Shown: piece by piece, positions 1 through 11,311 of the stretch
How positions within the stretch are numbered: the stretch's first letter is position 1
Layout: each line of letters starts with the position of its first letter
Notes under the pieces: generated by a model
The model's input: only the letters and a program-made list of their open reading frames with translations
Databases searched by the model: none
What the model was told of the DNA's origin: nothing
Position numbers and translations under genes: made by a program
DNA from: Kryptolebias marmoratus
Taxonomy: Eukaryota > Chordata > Actinopteri > Cyprinodontiformes > Rivulidae
Length of the DNA stretch: 64,000 nt
Reading direction: 5' to 3'
Assembly: GCF_001649575.2 (NCBI RefSeq)
Contig: NC_051439.1
Location: forward strand, 3,344,358 to 3,408,357

Positions 1-560
1 TGTTCAGGAGCAGTGGTGATGATGTCAGACTTCCAATTCTCACCACCTGAGGCCTATTGGTGAGGAAGTCCCTGATCCAGACACAGTGATGCAGGCAGCC
101 TCAGGTTATGGAGCTTCAGTGGTAGCTTGTCCGAAATCACTGTATTAAAAGCTGAGCAAAAGTCAACAAATAGCATCCTGACATAACTGTTAGGATCCTC
201 CAAGTGGGACAGGGCTGCATGGAGTGCAATTGAGACTGCATCCCATTTGATCGGTTCTCCCTGTAGGCAAACTAATGGCTGACCAGCAGGGATGGCATCC
301 CTTAAGTGCTTTAGGACAATCCTCTCAAAGCACTTCATGATGATTAGGGTTAGAACAACAGGGTGGTAATCATCGAGGCAGGTAACAGCTGATTTCTTTG
401 GTACAGGCACAATGGTTGAGGACTCGAGGCACATGGGGACTGCAGGGACAGGTTGACTGTCCTGGAAACCTCCTGCCAGCTGGTCAGTTCATAGTTTTAG
501 GGTCCAACCCAACACCTTATCTGATCCTGTGGCTTTGTTGGTGTTGATCCTCCTCAGGGT
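1..560 (-). pseudogene. LINE reverse transcriptase (N-terminal part), cut by window edge
   Basis: A 126-residue minus-strand frame at 434-54 shows [21 protein letters not shown] (RT motif 1 region), [17 protein letters not shown], and the catalytic motif A region [17 protein letters not shown]. Between 434 and 560 the frame shifts, and the upstream linker is visible in another frame. A second frameshift lies near 60, after which PQVVRIGSLTSS continues in a different frame. The enzyme would copy the element RNA at the nicked target. The YADD-bearing half lies beyond the left edge, so its state cannot be judged. Confidence 0.8.
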
Positions 561-864
561 GGAGCTCATCTTGTGTAGATGCAGTATGAAAGGTGGCTGC
601 TGCTCCTCCAGCCAGATGAGATGTAATGTCTCTCTGTGTCCAGGTGTACCAAAGCATGCAAAGAAAATGTTTAGGTTGTCAGGAAGAATGGGGTCTTGTT
701 CTGGTCACTGCCCTTATAGTCCCTTATAGTTTTGATGCCTTTCCACATGTTTTGTGGGTTGTTATCCACAATGTGCTCCTCAATGCACTTTCTGTACCTG
801 TGTTGAGCCAGCTGGATTCCCTTCTTCTGTTCTTTCCGGGCTCTGGTATAGGCCGGCTTGTCAT

Positions 865-1545
865 CTAATGTGTAGGCAGCATCCTGGGTCTTAAGTAGAG
901 ACTGAATTGTACTGTTTGATTCGGGAAAACCCTCATAGTCTTCATGGGTAGGAGATCATCAATGGAGACCTGCACATAGTCCAGTACAGATGATGTATAA
1001 GTCTCCAGGTCTGAGCCCTTTTTGAACATGTTCCAGTCAGTGTGCTCAAAATAGTCCTTCAAAGCTGAAGAAGCCACCTTGACTGTCTTGATTGGTTTTG
1101 TCCTGCAGATCTGAGGCATATATGCTGGGATTAGCTCTACGGAGATGTTATCCAACATGCCCAGGTGTAGGGTTAGTGTGGCCTTGTATGTGCCTAAAAT
1201 GTTGCAATAAACGTGATCCAAAATGTCATTGTCCGTGGTTGGAAAGTTATGAATCTGTGAAACTTTGGAAGCACTGCTTTGAGTTCAACAGGGTTAACGT
1301 CTCCAGACACAATGACAGCCACCTCTGGATTCCCATTCACCTGCCTGCTAATCAGGGAGTACAGCTTCTCCAGTGCTAAATTAGCATTAGCTCATGGTGG
1401 AATATAGGCTGCTATGATCAGGATGGAGCAAAACACTCTCACAGTTTTAAAGGGTCTGCATTTCACTGACAGATTTTCTAGGTTGAGGGACAATGTGATT
1501 TTATGATGTTTGTAGTTGTTCACCAGGAATTATGGATATATAGTG
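865..1545 (-). pseudogene. LINE endonuclease domain (C-terminal half), broken
   Basis: Minus-strand frames give pieces of an apurinic-type endonuclease. Around 1500-1380 the translation reads like LENLSVKCRPF and IIAAYIPP, followed near 1370-1300 by LYSLISRQVNGNPEVAV and SGDVNPVELKAVLP, which match the conserved CRPFYLPREF, YIPPQAN and GDFNHADLK motifs of fish LINEs. From 1221 to 865 a 118-residue frame covers the domain end and the start of the linker (VELIPAYMPQI, DYFEHTDWNMF). The domain would nick target DNA to prime reverse transcription. At least two frame changes and a stop after YIPP show it is dead. The N-terminal part is absent. Confidence 0.8.
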
Positions 1546-1559
1546 CAAAACCTCCACAT

Positions 1560-2110
1560 CTGCATTTAGCTCATAATTAGAACTCTCTAACATACATATA
1601 TTTTTTCTTTGATTTCTGATTAAATTAAGCAGTCCAATCATGTCATGTTAACACGAACAGCATCAAGTTACAGAGCTTTCTCTGTCTGTCTGAGTCTGGA
1701 AGTCTACAAGTATTAAAAATAATCCTCCAGGTTATTGAGCAGATGAATTTGTACAAATAAAACACAACTGGCATTTTCATTGATCTCCAGTTTTTTCCTT
1801 GCAGTTTTCTTATTTGCAAATTTTGTCTACATTGTGCAATGTAAGTTATTGCACCATATTCCAGATCAAGCTGCTCTTATCGGTGTATAATTTGTATGTT
1901 TTATTTCAAAGCTGCAAGACAAAATGCAAAACAAAATTTTTGAACAGAATCATAATAAAAGTGCTTTAATACTTTAAAACTGAATTAACACCTATAACAA
2001 ATCAAACTCCAATCCCAACAAATGTTCAGGAATTATGAATAAAGTAGCACAAGGTTAAATTTAGATTAGTAGATTTAGATTTAGATTTAGTCAAAACTGA
2101 CAATTTTTAA
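1560..2110. other. AT-rich stretch without recognisable feature
   Basis: There is no protein frame and no repeat that I recognise between the LINE 5' end and family C. A short tract of the hexamer ATTTAG/TTTAGA repeats near 2063-2090. Confidence 0.5.
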
Positions 2111-2116
2111 TCTTAT

Positions 2117-2700
2117 TGTGTGAATGCTGAGTCAGCATTTATACTACTGTTTTCCTGTTTATAGATTTGTCCGTATGGTTTTTGCAATCTAACTACTGTC
2201 ACATACTTTATACTATTTTAACCACTTATATATAAAAAAAACCATTCAATTTTATTTATGTTTAATTCCTTCAAAAATATTATCTTTAAAATCAGCTTCA
2301 GCATACATGTTCTAAGTTTGTACTCCTATGTTACTTTTACCTTTTAATTACTGTTTAGCTAATTCAAGCTTTTAGCTTTGATTTTGCTGATTTTAGCATT
2401 TAATTATAGTTTATCTAATTTTAACTTTAACCTACAGTTTTGCCAATTTTAGCATTTAGCTATGGCTTTGCTAAATCTAATTTAAGCTATCATTTAGCTC
2501 TTTTTAGAAATAGTTTTGCTCCTTTTAGCTACCCTTTTGCTCCATTTATCTTTTAGCTACGATTTACTGCTTTTTGCTATTGCTTGCTTCTTTTAGCTAC
2601 TGCTCTGCTCTTGCATATTCTGTTTTGCTCCTTTTAGCTTTTGTTGTCCTTGTTTCAATTTTAAAAATTCAGCTCTAGTTGAATATTACAGCTTGATGTT
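2117..2700 (+). repeat. Dispersed repeat family C, copy 1
   Basis: The copy opens with TGTGAATGCTGAGTCAGCAT followed by TTTCCTGTTTAT, the same opening seen at 33133 and 39504. The first 19 bases form a palindrome (GAATGCTGA/TCAGCATTC in the best copy, 39504). After about 200 bp of AT-rich sequence come roughly 300 bp of degenerate repeats of TTTTAGCTAC and TGTTTTGCT. No protein is encoded. The right boundary is uncertain. Confidence 0.7.
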
Positions 2701-3340
2701 CCCATTTGCAGACGGCCCCTAAACCCTCATCTATTTTCTAATGTTGCCTTCTGTTTCGTCGTCCAAACTGAAAACACATTTTTTGCACAAATACATCAAT
2801 GAATCCATGTGAACAGCTCACTAAAATGTAGGAAACAGATTGTAAATCTTTGTGCACTGTTTTACAAACTGAAGAAACACATTCTTCTAGCCTCAAAATC
2901 TTTTCTACCCATGGCTCTGGGTGGGCTCAGTAGACCATAAAAAGCTTCCAGAGGTCATTGTTACGTTTCGTAACAGGTGCTCAAGTGTCGGAATTACAGG
3001 AGAAATCTTTTCTGGAGCACAGCAACTGATCCTTTGAAAATCAGTGTTTTTACATAGAAATTAATTTTAAAAAATGGGTAAGAACACAAAAAACAAAAAG
3101 GCACAACATGATCAGAGCTGCCACAACTGTTGCGACACCATTCTAATAAAAGAAGGAAGTGTGAGAATAGGTGGGAGGAATGAGATGGAAACAGGGCAGC
3201 AAAGTGAAGGGAAGACGGCGAGGAAAGAAGAAGGGTGCGCGCACCGCTCCGCTGGGAGCCACAGCTCCAGTCTTCCACAAGATCTTCAAGTCAGAGCCGT
3301 CTACCACCTCAGAGAAAACACTGCCTCACCAAACCAATGC
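2700..3340. other. Unassigned sequence
   Basis: No repeat seen elsewhere in the window and no credible exon. Open frames on both strands at 2994-3532 run through low-complexity and CA-repeat sequence and look like chance frames. Confidence 0.5.
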
Positions 3341-3343
3341 ATA

Positions 3344-3370
3344 ACCCCCCCCCCCCCTNNNNNNNNNNNN

Positions 3371-3421
<51 letters not shown>
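3344..3421. repeat. Poly-C run, 12-N gap and (CA)n microsatellite
   Basis: A run of about 14 C is followed by 12 unknown bases (3359-3370), then about 24 CA units. The gap sits inside the low-complexity tract, which suggests a sequencing or assembly failure there. Confidence 0.95.
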
Positions 3422-3424
<3 letters not shown>

Positions 3425-3775
3425 ATCCTCCCCCTCCTCCGCTTCTCATCACCCAGAACAGCTGCCAGCTACCTCTGGACCTCTCTGGAGGAAACATGTG
3501 AAAGTGTGCGGATGTACTGTAACTTTATTTAATGCATCTACCGTGTGGTTGTTTATGCATGCTGGAGCATTCATGAGCCTGTGTGTTGTTTCATGAGTGT
3601 CTGTATAGTTTAGATGATAAAGATTCATTATTCTCTATTTGCACCGAATTCCAAAATATTCACTGTTTATTTTAAAAATAATATATGGAGAGGTTTTTTT
3701 ATAAAGTAGTAAGAAAGACAGGAAATCTGGGACAGAACTGAATTTAAAAAGCTTCTGCAATATAAAGATTGTTGA

Positions 3776-3777
3776 CC

Positions 3778-3805
<28 letters not shown>
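3776..3805. repeat. (CA)n microsatellite
   Basis: About 14 uninterrupted CA units after the word GTTGACC. Confidence 0.95.
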
Positions 3806-3808
<3 letters not shown>

Positions 3809-4264
3809 ACTAGTGTTGACACTGGTGTATAATCAGCAGCTCATTTGTGTTTTCTTTGTACTTTTTTCTTCTCCGTCTTATAGAAGAAATATTTTTTTTA
3901 TAGCTTTGTCTGGTACCATTTTTAAAAAGGGGTATTGTTATTAGGATTTATAAATGCTTTTTAAATAGGTTATTTGTGAGTTTGCAAACACTTTATTTTT
4001 TATTAATTTTAATAAAATGTTTAATTTTATTAATTTATTATTAGGCATTAATAAATCAGTTATAAAACAATATTTACATTAAAACTAGGTCACTATTTGG
4101 CAATCAAGTATTTTACTTTGATTTAGGGAACTAAGTGTTGTGTTTTTGCTAGTTTCTCAGGTGACTTTTTTATTTTACTAACTTTGTATGTCAAAGTAAA
4201 CTTTGTATCTACAAACGCTTGTAGTGCTTACATGTGGGTAACTTACTGACAGTTGTTATTGCAC

Positions 4265-4495
4265 GATGCTGATAGTCGATGTACATCTTAAACTGATTAA
4301 CTTTTGGAGTCAATTCAATTCAAGATGGATACAACAGTTAATCAATTTTAGCCAACAGAAAAATAGCTACAATTAAGGCAGTTTTACAGATTTCACAATT
4401 TTGACCAAGTTGTTTAAAGATATTTGACCAAAACTGCTAATTTAAGACTCTGGCATGAAAGACGGCAGGAGACACATTTTTTTTAAGGAATGCTA
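4265..4495 (+). repeat. Dispersed repeat family A, copy 1 (partial)
   Basis: It shares GATGTACATC, ACTGATTAACTTTTGGAGTCA, CAAGATGG, TTTTACAGAT and the end words CTGGCATGAAAGACGG and AAGGAATGCTAGAC with the other family A copies. The first 100 bp or so (TCTGTCTGTTAGC to the primer-like TGAAACTCTCAGAAAG) are missing or diverged. Confidence 0.7.
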
Positions 4496-4683
4496 GACTA
4501 TTAATTTGATCTTTAAAGTCTAAACGGTGACAAATCCAGGTAAACATATCATAAAGTGATACCTTTTTGCCTGTTACAAAAGGTCTGACTTAAGCAAAAC
4601 CAAACACTGACCAGTCCTGTGGATACGTAAAGTCTATAAAACGCATTGGTCAAAAACAGATTTTCTTAGTTACAATCCATACA

Positions 4684-6160
4684 GTCCATCCATCAAGCTA
4701 TACATCTTCTACCTTTTATTCGGTCAGTTCATAGAGGTAACAGGTCCAGGAAAGAAACCCAGACATCCCTCTCCCCAGTGATACTCTCCAGCTTCTCCTG
4801 GGAGATCCCAAGGTATTCCCTGGCCAGAGAGTCTACATAATCTCTCCTGCAGGTTCTGGGTCTGATCCGAGGTCTTTTACCAGTGTGACATGCCCAAAAA
4901 ACCTCCAAAGGGAGACATCCAGGAGGCATCCTAATCATGCTTGAACCACCTCAACTGACTCCTTTCAATGAGAAGGAGCAGCGGCGGAACATAAATGAGC
5001 CAGTAACTGAGAGCTTTGAATTTTGATTCTTTCTTCACCATAACTGATTGAAGCAACATCCTCATTACTGTGGATGAGGCCTCAATCCGTCGATCCATCT
5101 CCCACTCCATCCTACCATCAATCGTGAACAAGACTCAAAGATACTTGAACTCCTCCACGTAAGGCAGAGACTGATTGCCAACCCAGAAGTAGTATTCCAC
5201 TCATTTCTGGTTAAGAACCATGGCCTCTGACTTAAAAGAGCTCATTCTCATCCTAATTGCTTCACACTTGATTATGAACCGTCCCAGTGCAAGCTGGAGG
5301 TCATGGCCTGAAGATGCCAACAGAACCACATCATCAGCAAAAAGCAGAGATGAATCCCTGAGGTTCCCAGACCAGACATTTTTCTCCACAACTGTGTCTT
5401 GAGATCCTGTCCATGAACACCACAAACAGCATCAGAGACAAGGGACAGCCCTGGTGGAGTCTAACTTGCACAGACAAGCTTGTCTTTTTGCCAAGAATGC
5501 AGACACAGGTCCTGCTTTGGTTATACAGGGACCAGACAGTCCTCAAAAGCAACCTAGGCACCCCATAGTCCCTCAGCACCCCCTACAGAATGCCACTGGG
5601 AACACAGTTATAAGCCTTCTCCAGATCTACAAAACACATGTAGACTGGAGAGTCAAACTCCCATGACCCCTTAGCACCATTGTTTCACAACTGGATTGAA
5701 AGCCACACTGCTCCTCCTGGATCTGCGGTTAGAGCCTCCCTTCCAACAGTTTAGAGAAAACTCCTGGAGTGGCTTAGAAGTGTGATCTCTCAATAGTTGG
5801 AACACACTCTCCAGTTCCCCTTTTTAAAAATGGGAACCACCACCCCGATCTGCCACTCCACAGGTGTTGTCCCGGTCCTCCATGCGACATTGAAGAGTTT
5901 TGTCAACCCTGACAGCCCCACAATGTCCAGAGCCATCAGCAACTCAGGGTGAATCTTGGAGGTTTTAGACTACCTCAGTGACCTCTGCCATGGCAATGGA
6001 CCTTGTCTTCCCCAGAGTTCCCAGACTGCCTCCTCAAAGGTGGACATGGTGGCTGGATTAAGGAGATCCTCAAAGTGCTCCTTCTACTGCTCAACAATAT
6101 CCCCAGTCCGGGTCAGTAGTTTCCCACTCAGACCAAGCACAGCCTGATATGGGGCCAGTC
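4684..6160 (-). mobile_element. Rex3 (RTE-clade) LINE fragment
   Basis: This 5'-truncated Rex3 copy on the minus strand carries reverse transcriptase and the C-terminal domain in several frames. Recognisable words are IGVVVPIFKKGN, VYMCFVDLEKAYNCVP, LRDYGVPRLLLRTVWSLY, QGCPLSLMLFVVFMDRIS, LLFADDVVLLAS, LGRFIIKCEAIRMRMS and, at the C terminus, SQLRWFKHD and ERDVWVSFLDLLPL. Between YVPP and LLLLIERSQLRW about 45 residues usual for the family are missing, so there is an internal deletion near 4985. The 3' end at 4684-4696 keeps a short CCATCCATC remnant of the terminal GATG tract. The copy is non-functional. The 12655-15586 copy is from the same family but clearly divergent. Confidence 0.88.
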
Positions 6161-6640
6161 TTGTTAGTAAGAAGGTAAATATAAATCCTCCTATGTGTAT
6201 GAAACAAAGCCCAAAGAAGTGCTAAGAAAAAGGCAGCTGATTCATGGTGCATTAGTGATCTTATGGTGCTTTCTGTCATTTTGACTCTTAATAAAGACTG
6301 TTGTGTCTCTTCTAAACTAAATCAATACCCAATAGCTGCTGCCTGCATAAACATTCACACTGCCAACATGCACACACTCCAAGGCCCAGAGAGAAATTAC
6401 CCAGTCAGCGACAACGTCCAATAAAGGCCTGTTAGGAAGATTTGTGTGTTTCTCTGCAGAACAAGAAAAGCATTTAAAGAGGTGTAGTTTCTGGTAACGA
6501 CTGTTTGAGTTAAATCATCAATAACGTGGCCGTTTAGCTGCCAACAAATGCATGTAGAACGGGTATGTTTGATGTTTTAGCTCTTATAGTAAACCTAACG
6601 TGGGGCTTCTTTCACCATGTAGGTCTATATATTGTTTCGC
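6160..6640. other. Unassigned sequence
   Basis: I see no repeat or gene. It separates the Rex3 5' break from family A copy 2. Confidence 0.4.
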
Positions 6641-6644
6641 CATT

Positions 6645-6925
6645 TCTATTGCTAGCTATTATTGCTTATCTGTCTGTTAGCAAAATATCTCAAGAACCAG
6701 TGAACAGATTTTCATGAAACTCTCAGAAAGTCATGATTGGATGTACATCTACAACTGATTACCTTTTTATTACCTTTTCAACTCAATTCAACATGGCTTC
6801 CACACCTTATCGACATTAAAACACACAACAATGGCTATAACTTGTTCAATTTTACAGATATTGAGCTAAAATTTAACATAGGTTTAACCCCAACTCATAC
6901 TTTCAGAGCTAACTGCTTGGAAAAT
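6645..6925 (+). repeat. Dispersed repeat family A, copy 2
   Basis: It begins with TTATCTGTCTGTTAGCAAAA and continues through TTCATGAAACTCTCAGAAAG, GATGTACATCTACAACTGAT, the ATGGCT word and TTTTACAGATATTGAGCTAA. It is truncated after AGAGCTAACTGC, before the CATGAAAG and palindrome end. Confidence 0.8.
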
Positions 6926-6929
6926 GTGA

Positions 6930-7385
6930 GGATTTGGATTTTTTTGTGTTTTCAGTTTTGTTTTCTTTATCATTTTGTTGCGGTTTTAGTTATTGTTTCA
7001 GTTTGGTTTTTCCAGTTTGTGTTGTTGTCAGCATTCACTACTCCCCTGTTGTCACTCACTCAGTCTCCTGCCACGCCCACCTTCACCTGCCGGTAATTGC
7101 CACTCATTCCACCTGTTTCCACTTCTCCTAATTATTCCCAGTGTTTAAGTACCCGGTCATCACTTCCACACTCTGTCAGTTCATTGTTCGTTGTTTGTTG
7201 CTGCTCACTGTGCTTTGTTTTCTTGATGCCTTGCCTTGCCACGTTCTTGGATTTTTTTGTTGTTTGAGTTGCTGCCACGTCAGCTTTTGTTTTGCTTATT
7301 TCTTTATTTAATAAATTTGTTCTTTTCATTTTAAGAATGAGTCTGCATTCTGAGTTTGTCTCCATCTCCACCCAGCCTGACAGAA
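6930..7385 (+). mobile_element. LTR-like repeat block, possible solo LTR
   Basis: A TG-rich block contains a TATA-like word GTTTAAGTACC at about 7143-7153. About 150 bp downstream it has a poly(A) signal AATAAA (7309-7314), followed by GAGTCTGCATTCTGAGTTTG and CAGCCTGACAG. A promoter-then-poly(A) layout of this spacing is what an LTR (U3-R-U5) shows, and no Pol III box is present. The block at 18035-18545 has the same plan in reverse. No retroviral or gypsy protein is attached. Exact ends and a target-site duplication were not found, so the class is an inference. Confidence 0.45.
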
Positions 7386-7829
7386 AAGATCTTTGTTTAG
7401 AATTTTGTCATTAGCCTTTAGAGTCATCTCAGTTTGTCTGTTAGCAAACTAGGTCATGAAACACTGGACGTATTTTAGTGTTTAATATATTTATTGAACA
7501 TTTTCTTTTACAGAAGTACAAACTCACAGTTCTCCATCAAATCAGGGAAGAAGTAGTAGCAGTCAACAAAAAAGAAAAAAGAAACCCCACCCCTTAAAAT
7601 GAACAAAACCAGTCCTCACTGTCATTCAAATAATGTGTAGAAAATGTAGACAGTATCTATTACTGAGTATACCAGATCAACCTTGTGACTGAAATTTATC
7701 TATTCCTGATCCTTCGTTGAGGGTTGATTGAAGAACAAAATAAAGGAGTTCCAAGTCCTGGAAAATTTCTTTTCAGAGCCTCTCATTACACATCTGATTT
7801 TTTCCAGTTTTAAAGTGGATAATACATCC

Positions 7830-8558
7830 TTAATCCAATGCTTTACTGTGGGAGGGGCAGCATCCTTTCACGCCAGAAAAATCAGACGTCGTGCCAGCAG
7901 AGTGGAAAAAGCAACAACTTTGTGTCCCCCTACAGGCAAGCCTAACCCCCCCTGGAACAACCCCAAAAACCATCGTAATTGGATTTAAGGTCAATTTCAC
8001 TGCTACAACAGTGGAAAGAGCTTTACATACTCCGCCCCAAAATTCTTGTATTTTGGGACACCTCGAGAACATGTGGATCATATCTGCTTCCTCAGATTTC
8101 CATCTATCACAAACTGGATCCACTCCTGGATAAATCTTAGCCAATTTAGATTTATGGAGGTGCATCCAACGGACAACCTTAAATTGAATAAGGAAGTGCC
8201 TGGCACACATGGAGGACGAATGGATTTTCTTAAGAACTTCAGCCCAGGTTGCCTCATTAATTGTGAATTGCAAATCTCGCTCCCAAGTTGCTTTAACCAA
8301 AGGGGCCAGAGGAGGGTGTAACGCAAGGATCCTTCTCAGAATGACTGAAATCGCTCCGTTTTTAGTTGGATTAAATAATATCAATTTGTCGATTATACTG
8401 TTAGCTGGTTGCTCTGGGAAGCCGGGGATGGCACCTGAAACATATTGCCTTACCTGTAAGTACCTAAAAAAATCAGACGAGGGGAGGTTAAATTTGGAAG
8501 ACAGTTGTGCAAAAGAGGCAAATTTATTTTCAATAAAAAGTTTTTTAAAACACCTCAA
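7830..8558 (-). pseudogene. L1 ORF2 C-terminal domain, fragment
   Basis: The longest open frame of the element (242 residues) contains WAEVLKKIHSSSMCARHFLI and VRWMHLHKSKLAKIYPG. These are followed by a cysteine/histidine pattern (PVCDRW ... MIHMFSRCPKIQEFW) that corresponds to the C-terminal zinc-knuckle-like region of fish L1 ORF2 proteins. It follows the RT thumb region (9121-8666) in another frame. The last 40 or so residues look out of frame. The protein domain normally helps bind the element RNA; here it is detached from a working enzyme. Confidence 0.75.
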
Positions 8559-8665
8559 ACCTTTCTTAGATCAGGTATTTAAAGTGACATCTTGTATCGA
8601 CGGGGGAAAACAAACATTTACAGCTATTGAACTGGAAAGGTTCATATGTTGAAGGCCAAAATTTT

Positions 8666-10430
8666 TCAAAATTGCAAATAGATTCTAATGGAATTATTAA
8701 CTACAGGGTTGATAATTGTCCGTTCCGTAATTGAGGGTGACGGTGCTCCAATTACTGATGATAAAAAATGAGATTCACAAGACCCTCTCTCCATTTCAAC
8801 CCAAATAGGTTTCCTTTTGTCAGAGCGATAGTCTGTCCAGAAAGAAAGATACCACAAATTGGTTGCCCAGTAGTAATATCTATGATTTGGAAGAGCCATT
8901 CCGCCTACTTTTTTGGGTTTTTGAATATGATCTTTCCGCAGTCGTGGCTTTTTCCCATTCCACATATATGTTAGTATAACTAAGTCGAGCTTTTTAAAAT
9001 AGGCATTTAAAAGAAATACTGGAAGACACTGGAACAGGTATAAATATCTAGGAAGTACAGACATTTTTATCACATTTACTCTCCCAAGAATAGAAATTGG
9101 GAGGGGAGACCATTTAGCCAAATCTTGTTGGGTTTCTAATAGTAATTTATCAAAGTTGTTTTTTTGAAAAATCCTTGGTTACAGAAACCCCTACGTATGA
9201 AAAACCTCGAGTAGTAATCCTAAATGGCACCTTAATATTGGCAAGTGTGATATTATCCATATTTAATGGCAGAAGCTCACTTTTATGCAAATTTAATTTT
9301 TACCCCAAAATGTCCCCAAACCGAGTAAGGAGATCGAGAATAAAAGGAATGGTTGTCTCTGCCTCAGAGACAAACAGCAGGAGGTCATCTGCGTACAGGG
9401 CTAGTTTGTGTTCCATGCCGTTTCTGGCGATACCACAGAAGAAATCACTAGATGTTATGGCTATGCCCAAGGGCTCAATCGCTATAATAAAAAGGATGGG
9501 GCTTAGAGGGCAGCCCTGGCGGGTCCCCCGATTTAATTTAAAGGATTCGGAATACAAAATATTTGTTAAAACCATGGCTGAAGGTCTATTGTATAACAGC
9601 TTAATCCAAGAGATAAACGTACGGCCAAATCTAAATCTTTCCAATGTCTCAAAAAGGTAGTGCTACTACTCTTTCAAAAAGCCTTCTCTGCATCCATGGA
9701 GAGAAGGCATTCCGAGTCCCCTTGGCTTGATGTATATATAATGTTGAACAAACACCTTACATTAAAAGATCAGCGTCTATTCTTAATGAATCCCGTTTGG
9801 TCTGGAGAGATTATGTCTGGCAGGATATTTTCCAATCGCCGGGCCAGTATCTTAGCTAATATTTTATAATCACAATTTAACAAGGATATAGGTCGATAAG
9901 GAGTACAATTTGTCTTTGTCTTTTTTTTTTGATAATAGAAAGATTCACTGATTGTCACACACCAGACTGTGTGAAATTTGTTCTCCACATTTGACCCATC
10001 CCCTGAGGGACGCAGTGCAACACTGGAATAATTTGGTGATCTAGCCCCCCCCCAATTCCAACCCTTAATGCAGTGTCAAGCAAGATGGCAATGGGTCCCA
10101 TTTTTACAGTCTTTGGTAGGACTCGACCAGGGATTGAACCGACAACCTCTCAGTTTCAGGGCAGACACTCTACCAATAGGCCACTGAGCTGGCTGAGCAA
10201 ATAGTGTTATAAATGCCTGGTTCATGGTGGCCGGAAGAGACCCCCTCTTGATGGAGTCCCAATACACCTAGTACAGGAGAGAGCTGAGTGGAGAACGCAA
10301 CATAGAACTCACTCTGCAATCCATCAGGCCCCGGAGATTTTTGAGATTGTTGTGATTTAATTGCCATCTCTACCTCCCGTAGTGTTATTGGTATATCCAA
10401 GGTGGAAGCTTGATCTGAAGACAATGTTGG
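8666..10430 (-). pseudogene. L1 ORF2 reverse transcriptase, multiply frameshifted
   Basis: Pieces in order on the minus strand are: near 10350, KSPGPDGLQSEFY (RT motif 0/1); near 10215, AFITLFA, where the SINE interrupts; at 9900-9770, [19 protein letters not shown] and QTGFIKNRR; at 9644-9300, GTRQGCPLSPILF and the catalytic YADDLLLF (about 9390); and at 9121-8666, LGRVNVIKMSVLPRYLYLFQ and MWNGKKPRLRKDHIQKPK, the thumb region. The catalytic YADD is intact, but at least four frame breaks plus the SINE separate the parts. This is the enzyme for target-primed reverse transcription in life, and inactive here. Confidence 0.85.
9931..10194 (-). mobile_element. tRNA-derived SINE inserted in the L1 RT
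   Basis: On the minus strand the element starts near 10194 with GCTCAGTGGCCTATTGGTAG (Pol III A box) and carries the B box GGTTCAATCC at 10140-10131. This is the spacing expected in a tRNA-like head. The body ends with CACTGCGTCCCTCAGGGGAT and GTGTGTGACAATCAGTGA, a tail I recognise from percomorph SINEs. On the minus strand an A-run about 10 long follows the tail at 9930-9921. It splits the L1 words AFITLFA and [12 protein letters not shown], so it is younger than the L1. I could not read a clear target-site duplication. Confidence 0.85.
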
Positions 10431-10809
10431 AATAGGTAATTCCCTAAAAAATCTTTGTAGAAAATCGGAGTTCCTGGGATTGGCAGAACTATATAATTCT
10501 TCATAGTACTGTTTAAAGAGGTTTTTTTTATCCCCTGCTGATCTGTGGTAATCTCACCATGCTGTAACTTGATGCCTTTAATAATTTGTTTAGCTCTGGT
10601 ATCCTTTAATTGTCTTGACAGTATCTCACCGGCCTTTTAGCCATGTTCATACAGGTTATGAACATGGCTTATTAGTAGATACTCTATAGATTGTGAGGTA
10701 AGTAAATCATATTCTGCAATTAACTTCAAACGTTCCTTATATAGATCTGAAGATGGAACCTGTGCATTTTTTATATCTATATCTGCAATTTGACTTTCCA
10801 GGTCTAATT

Positions 10810-11310
10810 GTTTGGCGTTACAGTTTTTCTTTTTTTTTGCTGCGAAGGATATTGCCTGGCCCCAGATATTTGCCTTAAGCGCCTCTTATACAGTTGCAAT
10901 AGAAACCTCGGAGGTCACATTGATGTCCAGAAATAGGGAAATATGGTTCAACATAAATTTAATAAAATTTTCATCAGATAGCAAGAGAGAGTTAAATCTC
11001 CAGTGCTTCCTGGGTGCTGTTGCTTCAGCCATGTTAAGTTTAAGCATCATTGGAGCATGATCGGATATTACTATGGCCTGATATTCGCGTGTTTGGACGT
11101 CCATAATCAGCTTATTATCAATAAAAAAAATAGTCAATTCTACTATAACTCTGGTGAGCGTAGGAAAAAAAAGGAATACTGTCTATCTTTGGGGTGTAGA
11201 AAGCACCAAATGTCTGAGATGCCATATTCTGTAAGAAAGGATTGTAGATAAGATTTAGACGTAGTATAACCTGGTTTCACTGACGATCAGTCCATTGCAG
11301 GATCCATACC
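10810..11310 (-). pseudogene. L1 ORF2 endonuclease, C-terminal half
   Basis: Minus-strand translation from 11310 gives GISDIWCFLHPKDRQYSFFF and then FIDNKLIMDVQTREYQAIVI and SDHAPMMLKLNM. These are the D-W-R/HP...YTFFS and SDHAPM motifs of the L1 apurinic-type endonuclease. The N-terminal half with the catalytic N and E residues is absent because foreign sequence begins at 11312. The following linker (HWRFNSLLLSDENFIKFM) is also readable. Confidence 0.75.
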
Positions 11311-11311
11311 A

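Larger units (their letters stand above)
1..1545 (-). mobile_element. CR1/L2/Rex1-type LINE, truncated and decayed
   Basis: A non-LTR retrotransposon copy lies on the minus strand and runs off the left edge. Reading from 1545 downward one meets an endonuclease domain, a linker and the first half of a reverse transcriptase. The linker contains the motif [17 protein letters not shown] before the RT core. The last residues before the edge, PQVVRIGSLTSSPLLLN, normally precede the GAPQGCVLSP motif of this group. Several frameshifts and in-frame stops make it non-functional. The 5' end is truncated near 1545. The family assignment (Jockey superfamily, CR1/L2/Rex1 group) rests on protein similarity recognised by eye; I cannot separate L2 from Rex1 with certainty. 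Confidence 0.85.

Noticed and set aside
3074..3532. Protein-coding frames with His-Thr repeats
   Set aside because: They translate a CA microsatellite and cross a gap.
10125..10194. Functional tRNA gene on the minus strand
   Set aside because: A and B boxes are present, but the cloverleaf is not complete and the sequence continues into a SINE body and tail.
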